From: Veillonellaceae bacterium | GTDB taxonomy: Bacteria; Bacillota_C; Negativicutes; UBA1444 | Assembly: GCA_012798135.1 (NCBI GenBank) | Contig: JAAZNU010000002.1 | Location: 1 to 64,000 of the forward strand | Reading direction: 5' to 3' | Length of the DNA stretch: 64,000 nucleotides | In this document: positions 44,280 to 54,786 of the stretch, piece after piece | Layout of the letters: each line of letters opens with the position of its first letter | Numbering within the stretch: position 1 is the first letter of the stretch | Made by a program: the position numbers and the translations under genes | Notes under the pieces: model-generated | Database searches by the model: none | The model's input: the letters and a program-made list of their open reading frames with translations, nothing else | Told to the model about the DNA's origin: nothing

Positions 44280-45626
44280 ATGAACTGGAAGAAAGCCTGT
44301 TGTCTCGTAGTCCTGGTGTTGTTCGTACTCGGCGCCGTTGGCTGCGGTGGCGGTGAAAAGCCGAAAACGGACGCGAAGAAACCCATCAAAGTGGTGTTCT
44401 GGTATTCGGTCGGCGGCAAGGTTTCCGAATCCACGAAAGCCTTGGTCGAAAAATTCAACGCTTCTCAGAAAGACATTGTCGTGGAAGCGATTTTTCAGGG
44501 CTCCTACGACGACGCTATCAACAAGCTGAAACAGTCCATCGTTTCCAAGTCGGCGCCACATGTTATGCAGGTCTATGATATCGGCAGCCGTTTCATGATC
44601 GACAGCAAAGCGGTGGTACCTGTCCAGAAATGGGTCGATGCCGAAAAAATCGATCTGAAGGTTTACGAACCGAATTTGCTGGCCTATTATACGGTCGACA
44701 ACAAACTGTATTCGATGCCGTTCAACACGTCCACGCCGATCCTGTACTACAACAAGAACATGTTCAAGGAAGCGGGACTGGATCCGGCAAAACCGCCCAA
44801 AACATTTGATGAAGTGGCCGCAGCGGCGGCAAAGCTGACCGTGAAGGATGCCGCCGGCAAAGTGACCCGACCGGGGATCACCATTGCCATTTACGGCTGG
44901 TTCTTTGAACAGCTGATGGCCGTGCAGAACGCTTTCTACGCGAACAACGAGAATGGCCGCGCCGCGGCGGCGACGGCGACCGCATTCAATTCGCCCGAGG
45001 GCGAAAAGATCCTGTCCTGGTGGCAGGGTATGGTGAAATCCGGCGTTGCCGGCAATATCGGCCGGAAAACTGCGGACACGCAAAAAGCGTTCATTGGCGG
45101 GCAAACTGCCATGACCATCGATTCGACCGGCGTTTTGGGTGACATCGTGACCGGTGTCGGCGGCAAATTCGAAGTCGGCACCGCCTTCCTGCCCCGACCG
45201 GAAGGCGCCAAAGGCGGCGTGATCATCGGTGGCGGCTCGCTGTGGATGCTCGCCGGCCATCCGGACGCGGAAGAGAAAGCGGCCTGGACCTTCATCAAAT
45301 TTATGACCGCTGAAAAACAGCAGGCGTTCTGGCACATCAACACCGGTTATTTCCCGGTGACGTTGAAGGCCTACGACGACGCGGATCTGAAGAAACATCA
45401 CGAGAAATATCCGCAATTCAAGGTCGCTGTCGACCAGCTGCACAGCACGCCGATCACCCGGGCGACGCAGGGCGCGCTACTGGGCGTGTTCACCCAATCC
45501 CGCCAGGAGATCGAGAACGCCATCGAGCAGGTTCTGAACAACCAGGCCTCGCCGAAGGAAGCCCTGACGAAAACGGCCGGCATCGTGGATGCGGCCATCA
45601 CCCGGTACAATCAGACTGTGAAATGA
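44280..45626 (+). CDS. ugpB: G3P/sugar-type ABC substrate-binding lipoprotein
   Basis: This 448-residue lipoprotein has a signal peptide ending in the lipobox GAVGC. It is a family-1 solute-binding fold with VVFWYSVGGK near the N-terminus, and YSMPFNTSTPILYYNKNMFKEAGL, the UgpB/MalE-type ligand region. Position between permeases and ATPase differs from the enterobacterial ugpBAEC order but the set is complete. Confidence 0.82.
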   Translation: MNWKKACCLVVLVLFVLGAVGCGGGEKPKTDAKKPIKVVFWYSVGGKVSESTKALVEKFNASQKDIVVEAIFQGSYDDAINKLKQSIVSKSAPHVMQVYDIGSRFMIDSKAVVPVQKWVDAEKIDLKVYEPNLLAYYTVDNKLYSMPFNTSTPILYYNKNMFKEAGLDPAKPPKTFDEVAAAAAKLTVKDAAGKVTRPGITIAIYGWFFEQLMAVQNAFYANNENGRAAAATATAFNSPEGEKILSWWQGMVKSGVAGNIGRKTADTQKAFIGGQTAMTIDSTGVLGDIVTGVGGKFEVGTAFLPRPEGAKGGVIIGGGSLWMLAGHPDAEEKAAWTFIKFMTAEKQQAFWHINTGYFPVTLKAYDDADLKKHHEKYPQFKVAVDQLHSTPITRATQGALLGVFTQSRQEIENAIEQVLNNQASPKEALTKTAGIVDAAITRYNQTVK

Positions 45627-45641
45627 CAAGGGGATGACGAC

Positions 45642-46745
45642 ATGGCGGGGGTCAGTCTTCGCAAAATCAGCAAGCTGTTTGGCGCCCAGACGGCTGTGGC
45701 GCCAATGGATCTGGAAATTGCCGATGGCGAGTTCCTGGTGTTAGTGGGGCCGTCCGGTTGCGGTAAAACTACGACATTGCGCATGATCGCCGGCCTGGAG
45801 ACGCCTACAGCCGGAGAAATCCGGATCGGTGATCGGGATGTGACGCATCTGGAACCGAAGCACCGGGACATTGCGATGGTGTTTCAAAATTACGCGTTGT
45901 ACCCCCACATGACTGTCTACGCCAACATGGCCTACAGCCTCCGACTACGGGGGATGGACAAGGCGGAAATGGAGCAGCGGATTCGGAAAGCCGCCGCTAT
46001 TTTGGGAATCGAAGCGCTGCTGGACCGTCTGCCCCGGCAGTTGTCTGGCGGGCAACAACAGCGGGTCGCCTTGGGACGGGCCATTGTCCGCGATCCGCAG
46101 GTTTTTCTCATGGACGAACCGCTGTCCAACCTCGATGCCAAGTTGCGCGTCCAGACCCGGGCGGAATTGATCAAGCTGCATAAGCGGCTGAATACAACGG
46201 TCGTCTATGTAACTCACGACCAAGTGGAAGCCATGACGATGGGCACGCGAATCGTCGTGATGAAGGATGGCTATGTCCAGCAAGTGGGGGAACCGGGGAT
46301 CATTTACCGAGAACCGGCCAACATGTTCGTAGCGGCCTTCATTGGGTCGCCGCCTATGCAGTTTCTGCGGGGCCGGACGATACGCGGCAACGCCGACGTC
46401 ATTTTTCAGGGGATCGGTTTTGAGCTTCCCTTGCCAGATTTTGGCGAACACACACCGATCCGGGACGGAATCGTCCTGGGAGTCCGGCCGGAAAATCTGG
46501 AATTGACCGACGAAGCGGCCGCAATCCCGGCGATTGTCGACGTTGTCGAGAACATCGGTTCGGAGGCCTTGATTCACGGGAAGACGCCGGACGGTGAGTT
46601 GATTGTAGTCCGGATGGTCACGCCGGAAACTGTTCCGGCGGCCGGGGAGCGGATTCAGGTCAAACCGGCGAGGGGAAACCTCCATCTGTTCGACGCGACG
46701 AGTGGCGCCGCGCTGGCATTGGCGAAGATCAAAACAAACGGATAG
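45642..46745 (+). CDS. ugpC: G3P/sugar-type ABC ATPase
   Basis: This 367-residue MalK/UgpC-type ATPase has Walker A GPSGCGKTT (residues 36-44), Q-loop FQNYALYPHM, signature LSGGQQQ (132-138) and Walker B VFLMDEPLSNLDAKLR. A C-terminal TOBE regulatory domain (VLGVRPENLEL) follows. Last gene of the importer operon. Confidence 0.88.
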   Translation: MAGVSLRKISKLFGAQTAVAPMDLEIADGEFLVLVGPSGCGKTTTLRMIAGLETPTAGEIRIGDRDVTHLEPKHRDIAMVFQNYALYPHMTVYANMAYSLRLRGMDKAEMEQRIRKAAAILGIEALLDRLPRQLSGGQQQRVALGRAIVRDPQVFLMDEPLSNLDAKLRVQTRAELIKLHKRLNTTVVYVTHDQVEAMTMGTRIVVMKDGYVQQVGEPGIIYREPANMFVAAFIGSPPMQFLRGRTIRGNADVIFQGIGFELPLPDFGEHTPIRDGIVLGVRPENLELTDEAAAIPAIVDVVENIGSEALIHGKTPDGELIVVRMVTPETVPAAGERIQVKPARGNLHLFDATSGAALALAKIKTNG

Positions 46746-46761
46746 ACTCGTCGGGACAAAG

Positions 46762-46792
46762 AAAGGGAGCCTTCTTGCGAAGCGCTCCCTTT
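46762..46792. terminator. Hairpin between ugpC and the cyclophilin gene
   Basis: AAAGGGAGC (46762-46770) pairs with GCTCCCTTT (46784-46792). It sits between convergent genes and can act for both, although the T-run lies within the stem. Confidence 0.6.
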
Positions 46793-46834
46793 GCTGACCC
46801 CCAATTTTTGGGGCCATTAATTTTATACGTCAAT

Positions 46835-47443
46835 TTATTCGATGGTGACCTTTTTCATCACTACATCTTCCAGCGGTCGGTCGGCGGCGTTGGTGGCGAC
46901 TTTGCCAATGGCTTTCACAACGTCGAGGCCCTCAATAACCTTGCCGAACACGGCATGACGGTTGTTCAGATGCGGTGTGGGGCCCAACGTAATGAAGAAC
47001 TGCGAGCCGCCGGTGTTCGGTCCGGCGTTGGCCATCGACAGGATACCGGCGCTGTCATGCTTCAGATCGGGATGAAATTCATCCGGAATCCGGTAGCCGG
47101 GGCCGCCGCGACCCGTTCCCGTGGGATCGCCGCCCTGAATCATGAACCCGTCGATAACGCGGTGGAAAATTACGCCATCATAAAAGCCCTTGGTCGCCAG
47201 GTCGATGAAGTTCTTCGTGGTGATCGGAGCCTTGTCTTCGAACAGTTCAATCCGGAAGGTTCCTTTGTTGGTTTCAAAGCGGGCAATTCGATTTTTGGTC
47301 GGCGGTGTCGCCGGTTTATCGTTTTCCGCCTTGGGGGCCGGTTTTCCATTGGGTGCCGGCGTGCCGGCAGAACCGGAACAACCGGTCATCAGGAGCATGG
47401 ACGTGCAGAGCATGAGCAGTGTTGTCCATCGGTTTCTGAACAT
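46835..47443 (-). CDS. Lipoprotein peptidyl-prolyl cis-trans isomerase (cyclophilin)
   Basis: This 202-residue protein has a signal peptide with lipobox LMTGC, a Pro/Lys linker, and a cyclophilin domain ([19 protein letters not shown], then [16 protein letters not shown]). The catalytic Arg of FHR and the QGG and SQFF motifs are present. It acts outside the membrane in protein folding. The start MFRNRW is 10 bases after GGAGG; the longer upstream frame lacks support. Confidence 0.9.
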   Translation of the reverse strand: MFRNRWTTLLMLCTSMLLMTGCSGSAGTPAPNGKPAPKAENDKPATPPTKNRIARFETNKGTFRIELFEDKAPITTKNFIDLATKGFYDGVIFHRVIDGFMIQGGDPTGTGRGGPGYRIPDEFHPDLKHDSAGILSMANAGPNTGGSQFFITLGPTPHLNNRHAVFGKVIEGLDVVKAIGKVATNAADRPLEDVVMKKVTIE

Positions 47444-47497
47444 TTTGCATAGCCTCCATTCACAATAAATAATCCTGCTGTGTGAAATCACTTCCCT

Positions 47498-47526
47498 ATT
47501 GTACCGTAATTGCCGGGTCGCGGCAA
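47498..47526 (-). promoter_or_regulatory. Promoter of the cyclophilin gene
   Basis: On the minus strand TTGCCG (47521-47526) and TACAAT (47498-47503) are 17 bases apart. The 204-base gap to the upstream phosphodiesterase gene shows no other clear signal. Confidence 0.55.
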
Positions 47527-47647
47527 CCGCGATGGCCGGCGCAGGAACCCAAGCGCCGCACCCGATGTTTGCGGAAAGTTCCAGCCAAGAACAAACGAGG
47601 CGTCTGGGGGGAGCTGTCGGCGGTGGAACGGCGGTTGTAGGTCACTG

Positions 47648-48361
47648 TCAGAGCTTGCCGACGAAACGGTCCGGATAATCGGTGATGATGCCGTCGACAT
47701 CCAGGTTCTTGATGTGTTCCCACTCGCGAAGGTCATTGACCGTCCAGGTATATATTTTTGCACCATGCGGCCGAGTGCCGCTCAGCCAGTCCTTGTCGAG
47801 ATAATGCCACAGCGGATGCAGATTGTCGGTGTCGGCGGCGCGCAGCTCCAGCCAGGGGTCGATCGGCCGGCTGGCATACAGGAGGCCGGTTTTGATGACG
47901 GGGTCCAATTGTTTCATCTTTACCAGGGAAGGATGATAGAACGAAGATACGACAACCCGTTCCACCATCCGGCATTCCCGAATCAGGGCCGACACTTTTT
48001 CCTCAATGCCGTGATAGATCACCGGTCCGTTTTTGATCTCGATGTTGACGATCAGGCGGGTCGGCGCGGCCCACTGCAGCACTTCGCGCAGGGTTGGTAT
48101 CTTTTCACCGGCGAATTTCGGCGAAAACCAACTGCCAAAATCCAAAGCGCGCAACTCTTCACGAGTGTGGTCGACCAGCCAACCGGCGCCGTTGCTGGTC
48201 CGTTCGAGGGCATGATCGTGGCAGACTATGACTTTACCGTCCCGGGTGAGCTGAACATCCAGTTCGATTCCGTCGGCTCCCATATCCAGGGCGGTCTGAA
48301 AGGCTGCCATCGTATTTTCCGGCGCATGTCCGCGGGCGCCACGATGAGCGAAAATCAACAT
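47648..48361 (-). CDS. Glycerophosphodiester phosphodiesterase
   Basis: This 237-residue GDPD hydrolyses glycerophosphodiesters to an alcohol and glycerol-3-phosphate. The signature is complete: FAHRGARGHAPENT with catalytic His and Glu, IELDVQLTRDG, and CHDHALERTSNG. No signal peptide, so it is cytoplasmic (GlpQ2/UgpQ-like). The ATG at 48361 follows AAGGGAGG. It is divergent from glpK, which uses glycerol, consistent with one glycerol-phosphate regulon. Confidence 0.92.
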   Translation of the reverse strand: MLIFAHRGARGHAPENTMAAFQTALDMGADGIELDVQLTRDGKVIVCHDHALERTSNGAGWLVDHTREELRALDFGSWFSPKFAGEKIPTLREVLQWAAPTRLIVNIEIKNGPVIYHGIEEKVSALIRECRMVERVVVSSFYHPSLVKMKQLDPVIKTGLLYASRPIDPWLELRAADTDNLHPLWHYLDKDWLSGTRPHGAKIYTWTVNDLREWEHIKNLDVDGIITDYPDRFVGKL

Positions 48362-48386
48362 GGGAAAGCCTCCCTTTTTGTTTTGA

Positions 48387-49937
<1,551 letters not shown>

Positions 49938-49961
49938 CCGAATTTCCGGGGGAAAAAGATA

Positions 49962-49997
49962 AGTGGCAGGCGTCGTTTTCAGACGTCCTGCCACTTT
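49962..49997. terminator. Bidirectional terminator between glpK and the polyprenyl synthase gene
   Basis: AAGTGGCAGGCGTC pairs with GACGTCCTGCCACTT with one bulge around a T-rich loop. It lies between convergent genes. Confidence 0.8.
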
Positions 49998-50011
49998 GAA
50001 CATGCCCGGGA

Positions 50012-50806
50012 TTATTTCGCTTCCGCCGCCAACTCGTCGACAAAGGTTGACAATGAAGTCCGGTATGCGGATTCGGGAAGATTGTTCAGACAGTTCTGGG
50101 CCAGTCGGCGATGGCGCTCGATCTGGCCGGCAAAGTGGAAGTTTTCCACGGGGGCATCCTGGTCCAGCCAATCGTCGACCAACTGGTACAGGAAGCCGAA
50201 CCGCAGGCCAAATTCGCGCAACGCGGCCACCACCTCCGGCCGGGAATTGGACAATAGGGCGCCGACTTCACAGCTGGCGGACATCAGGAGGGCGGTTTTG
50301 CTTTCAATTACCTTGAAGTACAATTCTTCGGTCATGGTTTTGGCCCGCAGCTGATGAATCTCTCCCATGCACATGCGCTTGGTGACATTCAGAATGATGC
50401 GGAAAATCGGGATATTGTCGGGCAGCATCAGAAACGCCTGGGCATAGAGCAGATCGCCGGCCAGTACGGCGACAGTATTGCCGAAGCGGCCGTTGACCGT
50501 GGCAGCGCCGCGACGCAGATCAGCAACATCGATGATGTCGTCGTGAACCAGACTGGCGCTGTGCACCAGTTCAAAGGCCGTCGCGGCTTTGACCAAATAC
50601 GGGGAAACTTCCCGCAGCCCGGGGTTGCCGGCACCAGCTGAAAGAAACAGTAGGGCGGGGCGAATCCGTTTTCCGGGATGGGAGAGAAATTGCCCCAAGA
50701 CTTCATGGACTTCAGGATCACGAAATTCCTGGATCAAGCGGCCGAGTTCCGCTTCAGCCCGTTCCAGCAAGGGTTGGGCCGGAGCGTAGATGGAGGTGAG
50801 ATTCAT
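50012..50806 (-). CDS. Trans-polyprenyl diphosphate synthase
   Basis: This 264-residue synthase makes the long isoprenoid tail, most likely for menaquinone since menA lies just upstream. The first Asp-rich motif is DDIID (D89, D90, D93) in SLVHDDIIDVADLRRG; the second is DDWLD. It is shorter than typical 320-residue enzymes. The ATG at 50806 follows AAGGAG; a start nine codons upstream is less likely. Confidence 0.88.
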   Translation of the reverse strand: MNLTSIYAPAQPLLERAEAELGRLIQEFRDPEVHEVLGQFLSHPGKRIRPALLFLSAGAGNPGLREVSPYLVKAATAFELVHSASLVHDDIIDVADLRRGAATVNGRFGNTVAVLAGDLLYAQAFLMLPDNIPIFRIILNVTKRMCMGEIHQLRAKTMTEELYFKVIESKTALLMSASCEVGALLSNSRPEVVAALREFGLRFGFLYQLVDDWLDQDAPVENFHFAGQIERHRRLAQNCLNNLPESAYRTSLSTFVDELAAEAK

Positions 50807-50839
50807 GCATTCGTCTCCTTTGAGTGGAATCAACTGCCG

Positions 50840-51445
50840 TTATAGGATCGGCAGCAGGATGAAAATGGTCACGGTCCAGACGGAATGAGAAACAATACAG
50901 GGAACGAGGTTGCGTTCCTTCAGATACAGCCAGCCCCAGAACAGTCCAGCCGTCAGGGCGGCCATGGTCAGCATGAAGTTGCCGGAAGCGATATGGACGG
51001 CGGCATAGACAGCCGATGCCAGCAGCCAGCCGTTTTTGCGACCGAACCGTCGGACCAGCCGGCGCTGCACGAAACCCCGCCAGAAAATTTCTTCACCGGG
51101 ACTCGTGACAAAGAACAGGATCAAGCCGATGAGCAGAGTTTCACCCTGGGTCCGGATTCCGTAAATTGAGGAAACCTGCGGTTTGGCAAAGGAAAATAAA
51201 AGCTGCGAGAAACTGTTGCCGAGCCAGAAGATGCTATACAGGGCCGCGGCGGCAAAAAGACCGGAAACGACGGGCCGCAGACGCCAGTCGACGCGTCGGA
51301 TTGGCAGACCATCGAGGCGGATCGCCAATGTCGTCAGCGTCGTTACGGCAATACACATGGAAAGCCAAAAGTTCAGCAGTTTCAGCGAAAAGGTCATAAC
51401 CCAGAAAATAGCGGCCAACAAAAGGCTGGCCCATAATGATTTCAT
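50840..51445 (-). CDS. CPBP-family intramembrane metalloprotease
   Basis: This 201-residue membrane protein has the Abi/CPBP motifs EExxxR (E118, E119, R123 in GEEIFWRG), a histidine in VYAAVHIASG, and SHSVW near the end. It is related to type II CAAX proteases; bacterial roles vary. It lies between menA and the polyprenyl synthase in one operon, 3 bases after menA. Confidence 0.85.
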   Translation of the reverse strand: MKSLWASLLLAAIFWVMTFSLKLLNFWLSMCIAVTTLTTLAIRLDGLPIRRVDWRLRPVVSGLFAAAALYSIFWLGNSFSQLLFSFAKPQVSSIYGIRTQGETLLIGLILFFVTSPGEEIFWRGFVQRRLVRRFGRKNGWLLASAVYAAVHIASGNFMLTMAALTAGLFWGWLYLKERNLVPCIVSHSVWTVTIFILLPIL

Positions 51446-51448
51446 CGA

Positions 51449-52354
51449 CTATAGTCCTTTCCCGGTCAGCCAGGGAGAAATGGCCAGCCCGACGGCAAGC
51501 AGAATGCCAAATTGAAAATGAAAAGCCGCTGCCATTTTTTCCAACAGCAACAGGGATTCCATCTGCCCGGCCTCAGCCTCCCGAATCACGCGCAACGTCC
51601 TGCGGAATACCGGCAACAGAATGAAGGGGAGCAGGGCCGTCACGGGGACTAGTTTCAGAACGAATAGCAGCAACAGGGAGAGGAACGCGCACCAATAAAG
51701 CAGCCGTTGCAATTGCAAGCCGGATACCCCACCCAGCTTTGTTGCCAGGGTTTCAATGCCAGCCGAGCGATCGTGCCCGATGTCCCGGACATCATTGCCG
51801 TTCAAGATAGCCGAAACCAAAAAACCAACCGGCAGCGACACCAGAACCGGCAACCAGCTGTAGCGTCCCGTTTGAATGAACCAAGCGGGCCAAGCCATGA
51901 GCGGCCCCATCAGAAAAAAAACAAAGATCGACCCCAGTCCCCGGTACTTGAATGGGCAGGGACCGGCAGTATACGTATAGCCGCCGAGAAGCCCCACCAA
52001 GCCGAAGACAAGAATCTCCCAGCCGCAATGCCAAGCCAGCGTCAGACCGATCAGGCCGGCAACGCCAAACGCAAATAACCCGGCGCGTTTCATGTCGGCC
52101 GGCCGCATGGCGCCGGTGACCAGCTGCGGGCAGGTATGGGCAGAGTCGACGGTATCGACGCCTGAGCAGTAATCGCCATAGGTATTGATAAAATTGGTTC
52201 CGGCCTGCATTAAAATGCCGCCCAGGGCGGTGAGAAAAAACAATCCGGGATGAAAGAATCCCTGACTCCCAGCCAATGCCGTTCCCACTGCTACCGGAAC
52301 GAAAGCGGCGGTGAAGGACCAGGGACGCATTGCGATAAACCACGCTTTGAGCAT
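51449..52354 (-). CDS. menA: 1,4-dihydroxy-2-naphthoate polyprenyltransferase
   Basis: This 301-residue UbiA-family membrane enzyme joins the polyprenyl tail to the naphthoquinone ring. Asp-rich motifs are NFINTYGDYCSGVD and NDVRDIGHDRSAG. The start LKAWFIAMRPWSF is MenA-like and follows AAAGGAT; the 43 extra residues of the longer frame are not supported. It implies menaquinone as the acceptor for complex I and GlpABC. Confidence 0.9.
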   Translation of the reverse strand: MLKAWFIAMRPWSFTAAFVPVAVGTALAGSQGFFHPGLFFLTALGGILMQAGTNFINTYGDYCSGVDTVDSAHTCPQLVTGAMRPADMKRAGLFAFGVAGLIGLTLAWHCGWEILVFGLVGLLGGYTYTAGPCPFKYRGLGSIFVFFLMGPLMAWPAWFIQTGRYSWLPVLVSLPVGFLVSAILNGNDVRDIGHDRSAGIETLATKLGGVSGLQLQRLLYWCAFLSLLLLFVLKLVPVTALLPFILLPVFRRTLRVIREAEAGQMESLLLLEKMAAAFHFQFGILLAVGLAISPWLTGKGL

Positions 52355-52481
52355 ACACAGATCCTTTCGATGGCTAACTATATCTATTCGCCATGGTTTC
52401 CCGGATTCCTTGTAGCTAGCCATGGGCGCGAAAAATTGTATCTCGGCAGGACATTGACCGGCTAGCAGCGAACTTGTCTGC

Positions 52482-53489
52482 ATGAGTTTTTTTGTGGTGG
52501 ATGACGATCGCTGTCTTAATTATAACTATAAACGGACCGAATGTCACAACTGCCGGAACATCTGTCCCCAGCAATGCTGGGATGAGAGCGGCCAGATTTG
52601 GCCGGAGCGCTGTGACGGGTGCGGCTTGTGCCAGTCGGTGTGTCCCGTCGACGCCATCGGCGTCGCGGGGATGTTGCCAGCGGCCTGGACTGATCTGATC
52701 GCCGACCCGGCGGACACGGTGCATCTTTTCTGTCGCCAACAGGGAACTGGGACCTGGCCATGCTTAGGGTTCTTGAATGCGCGGGATCTGGTGGCGCTGG
52801 CCCTGGCGAGACCAAATCAGCCGACCCGGGAGATTATTATTTATTCCGCCGCCTGTAGTCAGTGCAAGCCGGTGGTCGCCCAGCACTTGGCAACGGAATT
52901 GGCCTTGGCTAATGATTTTTTGACTCCTTACGGGAACCTGCGCCTGCGGGTGGGATCGCAACCGCCGCCACCAGCGGAGGAGACCCGGCTGCTCAGCCGG
53001 CGTTCTTTTTTTGGCTCATTGCTGGAAACTGGAGCGGCCACCATCAGGAACGTCATTTGGGCGGAAGAGAACCCGGTCCCGCTGCCGAAGGCTCAGGAAC
53101 GGGCAAAAGCTTTGTGCGGACTTGGTAATTTAGCGTCGGATGACTTATCCCAAACCGTTTTTCCCGTTGTCGGCATCGATGGCGATTGCCTGGCCTGCAG
53201 CGTGTGTGCCAAAGTATGTCCGACCGGATCGCTGACAGCGACGGATCACGAACAGAGAATGGAGTTACGGCATAATCCGCTGCTATGCACCGGTTGCGGC
53301 CTGTGTACGGTCCATTGCCCAACGGCTTGCCTTGCTCTGGCGGCAGCCGGGCCGGCCCGGGAACATACTCTGCGCGTGCAGGAATTTCCACTCTGCAATG
53401 AGTGTGGGAAATCTTTTAAACCGGCCGGACAGCAATTGACCTGCTTTGACTGTCTGCTAAAAGGGCGGCAGAGTATTTTTGGACCCTGA
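52482..53489 (+). CDS. Multi-cluster ferredoxin-type protein with zinc-ribbon-like tail
   Basis: This 335-residue protein has four possible cysteine groups. An N-terminal CHNCRNICPQQC is followed by CDGCGLCQSVCP (about residues 44-55), then CLACSVCAKVCP and CTGCGLCTVHCP in the last third. Near the end CNECGK...CFDC looks like a zinc ribbon or rubredoxin-like knuckle. The middle region (residues 70-200) has CSQC and no family I recognise. It lies 25 bases before moeA, so a role with a molybdoenzyme is plausible but inferred. I cannot name it. Confidence 0.72.
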   Translation: MSFFVVDDDRCLNYNYKRTECHNCRNICPQQCWDESGQIWPERCDGCGLCQSVCPVDAIGVAGMLPAAWTDLIADPADTVHLFCRQQGTGTWPCLGFLNARDLVALALARPNQPTREIIIYSAACSQCKPVVAQHLATELALANDFLTPYGNLRLRVGSQPPPPAEETRLLSRRSFFGSLLETGAATIRNVIWAEENPVPLPKAQERAKALCGLGNLASDDLSQTVFPVVGIDGDCLACSVCAKVCPTGSLTATDHEQRMELRHNPLLCTGCGLCTVHCPTACLALAAAGPAREHTLRVQEFPLCNECGKSFKPAGQQLTCFDCLLKGRQSIFGP

Positions 53490-53514
53490 GATCAAAAAAC
53501 TGGAGGAACTGTGA

Positions 53515-54786
53515 ATGAAAGGCTGGAATCTGATTTCGCTGGACCTAGCCCGGCGAATTGCCAAAACCTGTGCGGTAAAATTGCCGCGCCAAACGGAAGT
53601 GGTTGATTTTCAGCAAACACTGGGGCGAATTACCGCCGAAGATGTGGTCAATCCGGCGGACAATCCGGCGTTCGACCGTTCCACCGTGGATGGCTACGCT
53701 CTGATCGCCGACGAAACTGCGACGGCAACCGCCGCTATGCCGGCAGGGTTTGAATTGGTTGGCGAGGTTCAAATGGGGCGCCAGACCGCTCTGCGGATTC
53801 AGCCCGGACAGGCGGTCCGGGTGCCAACCGGCGGAATGTTGCCCGCTGGCGCCAATACAGTGATCATGCAGGAGTATACCCGTCGAACCGCTGACGGACA
53901 GCTGCAGGTCGATCAGCCGGTTGCGGTCGGGCAGAACATTATCCGCCGCGGCGACGATACTCCGGCCGGTTCGGTAGTCATTCCGGCGGGCCGACGGATC
54001 GGCGTTCCGGATATCGGCGTGCTGGCCTCCTGTGGACTGACACGGGTGACGGTGGTGAAACGGCCGGTTGCCACGATCATTACGACCGGCGATGAAGTCG
54101 TGGCGCCGGGTGTGGTTCCAGAACCCGGCCAAATTCGTGACGTTAATTCATTTACCCTGACGGCGTTGGCGGTCGCGGCCGGTTGCGAAACGCGCCGGGC
54201 CGGCCGCATCCCCGATTCTTGCGCCGGATTGCTGGATACGTTGCAAAAGGCAGTGCCGGAATCTGACTTCATTCTGGTTTCCGGTGGCAGTTCCGTCGGT
54301 GATCGCGATTTTACCACGGCCGCCATTACAGCGCTACCGGACGTTGAGCTGCTGTTTCACGGCGTTTCCCTGAAACCGGGCAAGCCGACTTTGCTGGCGC
54401 GTCAGAACCACACGCTGATTTTCGGCGTGCCGGGCCATACTGTCGCCGCCATGACCGTTTTCCAGGAAATCGTGGAACCGACGCTGGCCGCTTGGCAGAG
54501 TATATCCGAGGAACCCTGCCGGATTGCCGTCAGGGCCCAATTAGGATCACCTTTGCGGCCGGACCGCGAACGGGACGAAATCTTTCGGGTGCGGCTGGAA
54601 GCAAAAGGCGAAAACCTGACAGCCTGGCCGCTACCGGCGAAATCCGGCCTGATTACGGTACTGACGCGGGCGCACGGCATGGTGTTCACGCAAGCCGGCC
54701 AATCGGAACTGCATGCCGGTGACGAGGTAGAAGTACAGGTGTTGCCGGATCGGCTCGGCGGGTTCGTTCAGGGGGTATTGCGGTGA
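53515..54786 (+). CDS. moeA: Molybdopterin molybdenumtransferase, copy 1
   Basis: This 423-residue MoeA inserts molybdate into adenylated molybdopterin. Motifs are FDRSTVDGYAL near residue 58, VPTGGMLPAGANTVIMQEY, TGDEVV, and VSGGSSVGDRDFT with KPGKPTL downstream. Length is normal. The ATG at 53515 follows GGAGGAAC. It overlaps the second copy by 4 bases. Confidence 0.92.
   Translation: MKGWNLISLDLARRIAKTCAVKLPRQTEVVDFQQTLGRITAEDVVNPADNPAFDRSTVDGYALIADETATATAAMPAGFELVGEVQMGRQTALRIQPGQAVRVPTGGMLPAGANTVIMQEYTRRTADGQLQVDQPVAVGQNIIRRGDDTPAGSVVIPAGRRIGVPDIGVLASCGLTRVTVVKRPVATIITTGDEVVAPGVVPEPGQIRDVNSFTLTALAVAAGCETRRAGRIPDSCAGLLDTLQKAVPESDFILVSGGSSVGDRDFTTAAITALPDVELLFHGVSLKPGKPTLLARQNHTLIFGVPGHTVAAMTVFQEIVEPTLAAWQSISEEPCRIAVRAQLGSPLRPDRERDEIFRVRLEAKGENLTAWPLPAKSGLITVLTRAHGMVFTQAGQSELHAGDEVEVQVLPDRLGGFVQGVLR

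Noticed and set aside
44124..45443. 439-codon open frame on the minus strand
   Set aside because: It lies opposite the solute-binding lipoprotein gene and shows no motif.
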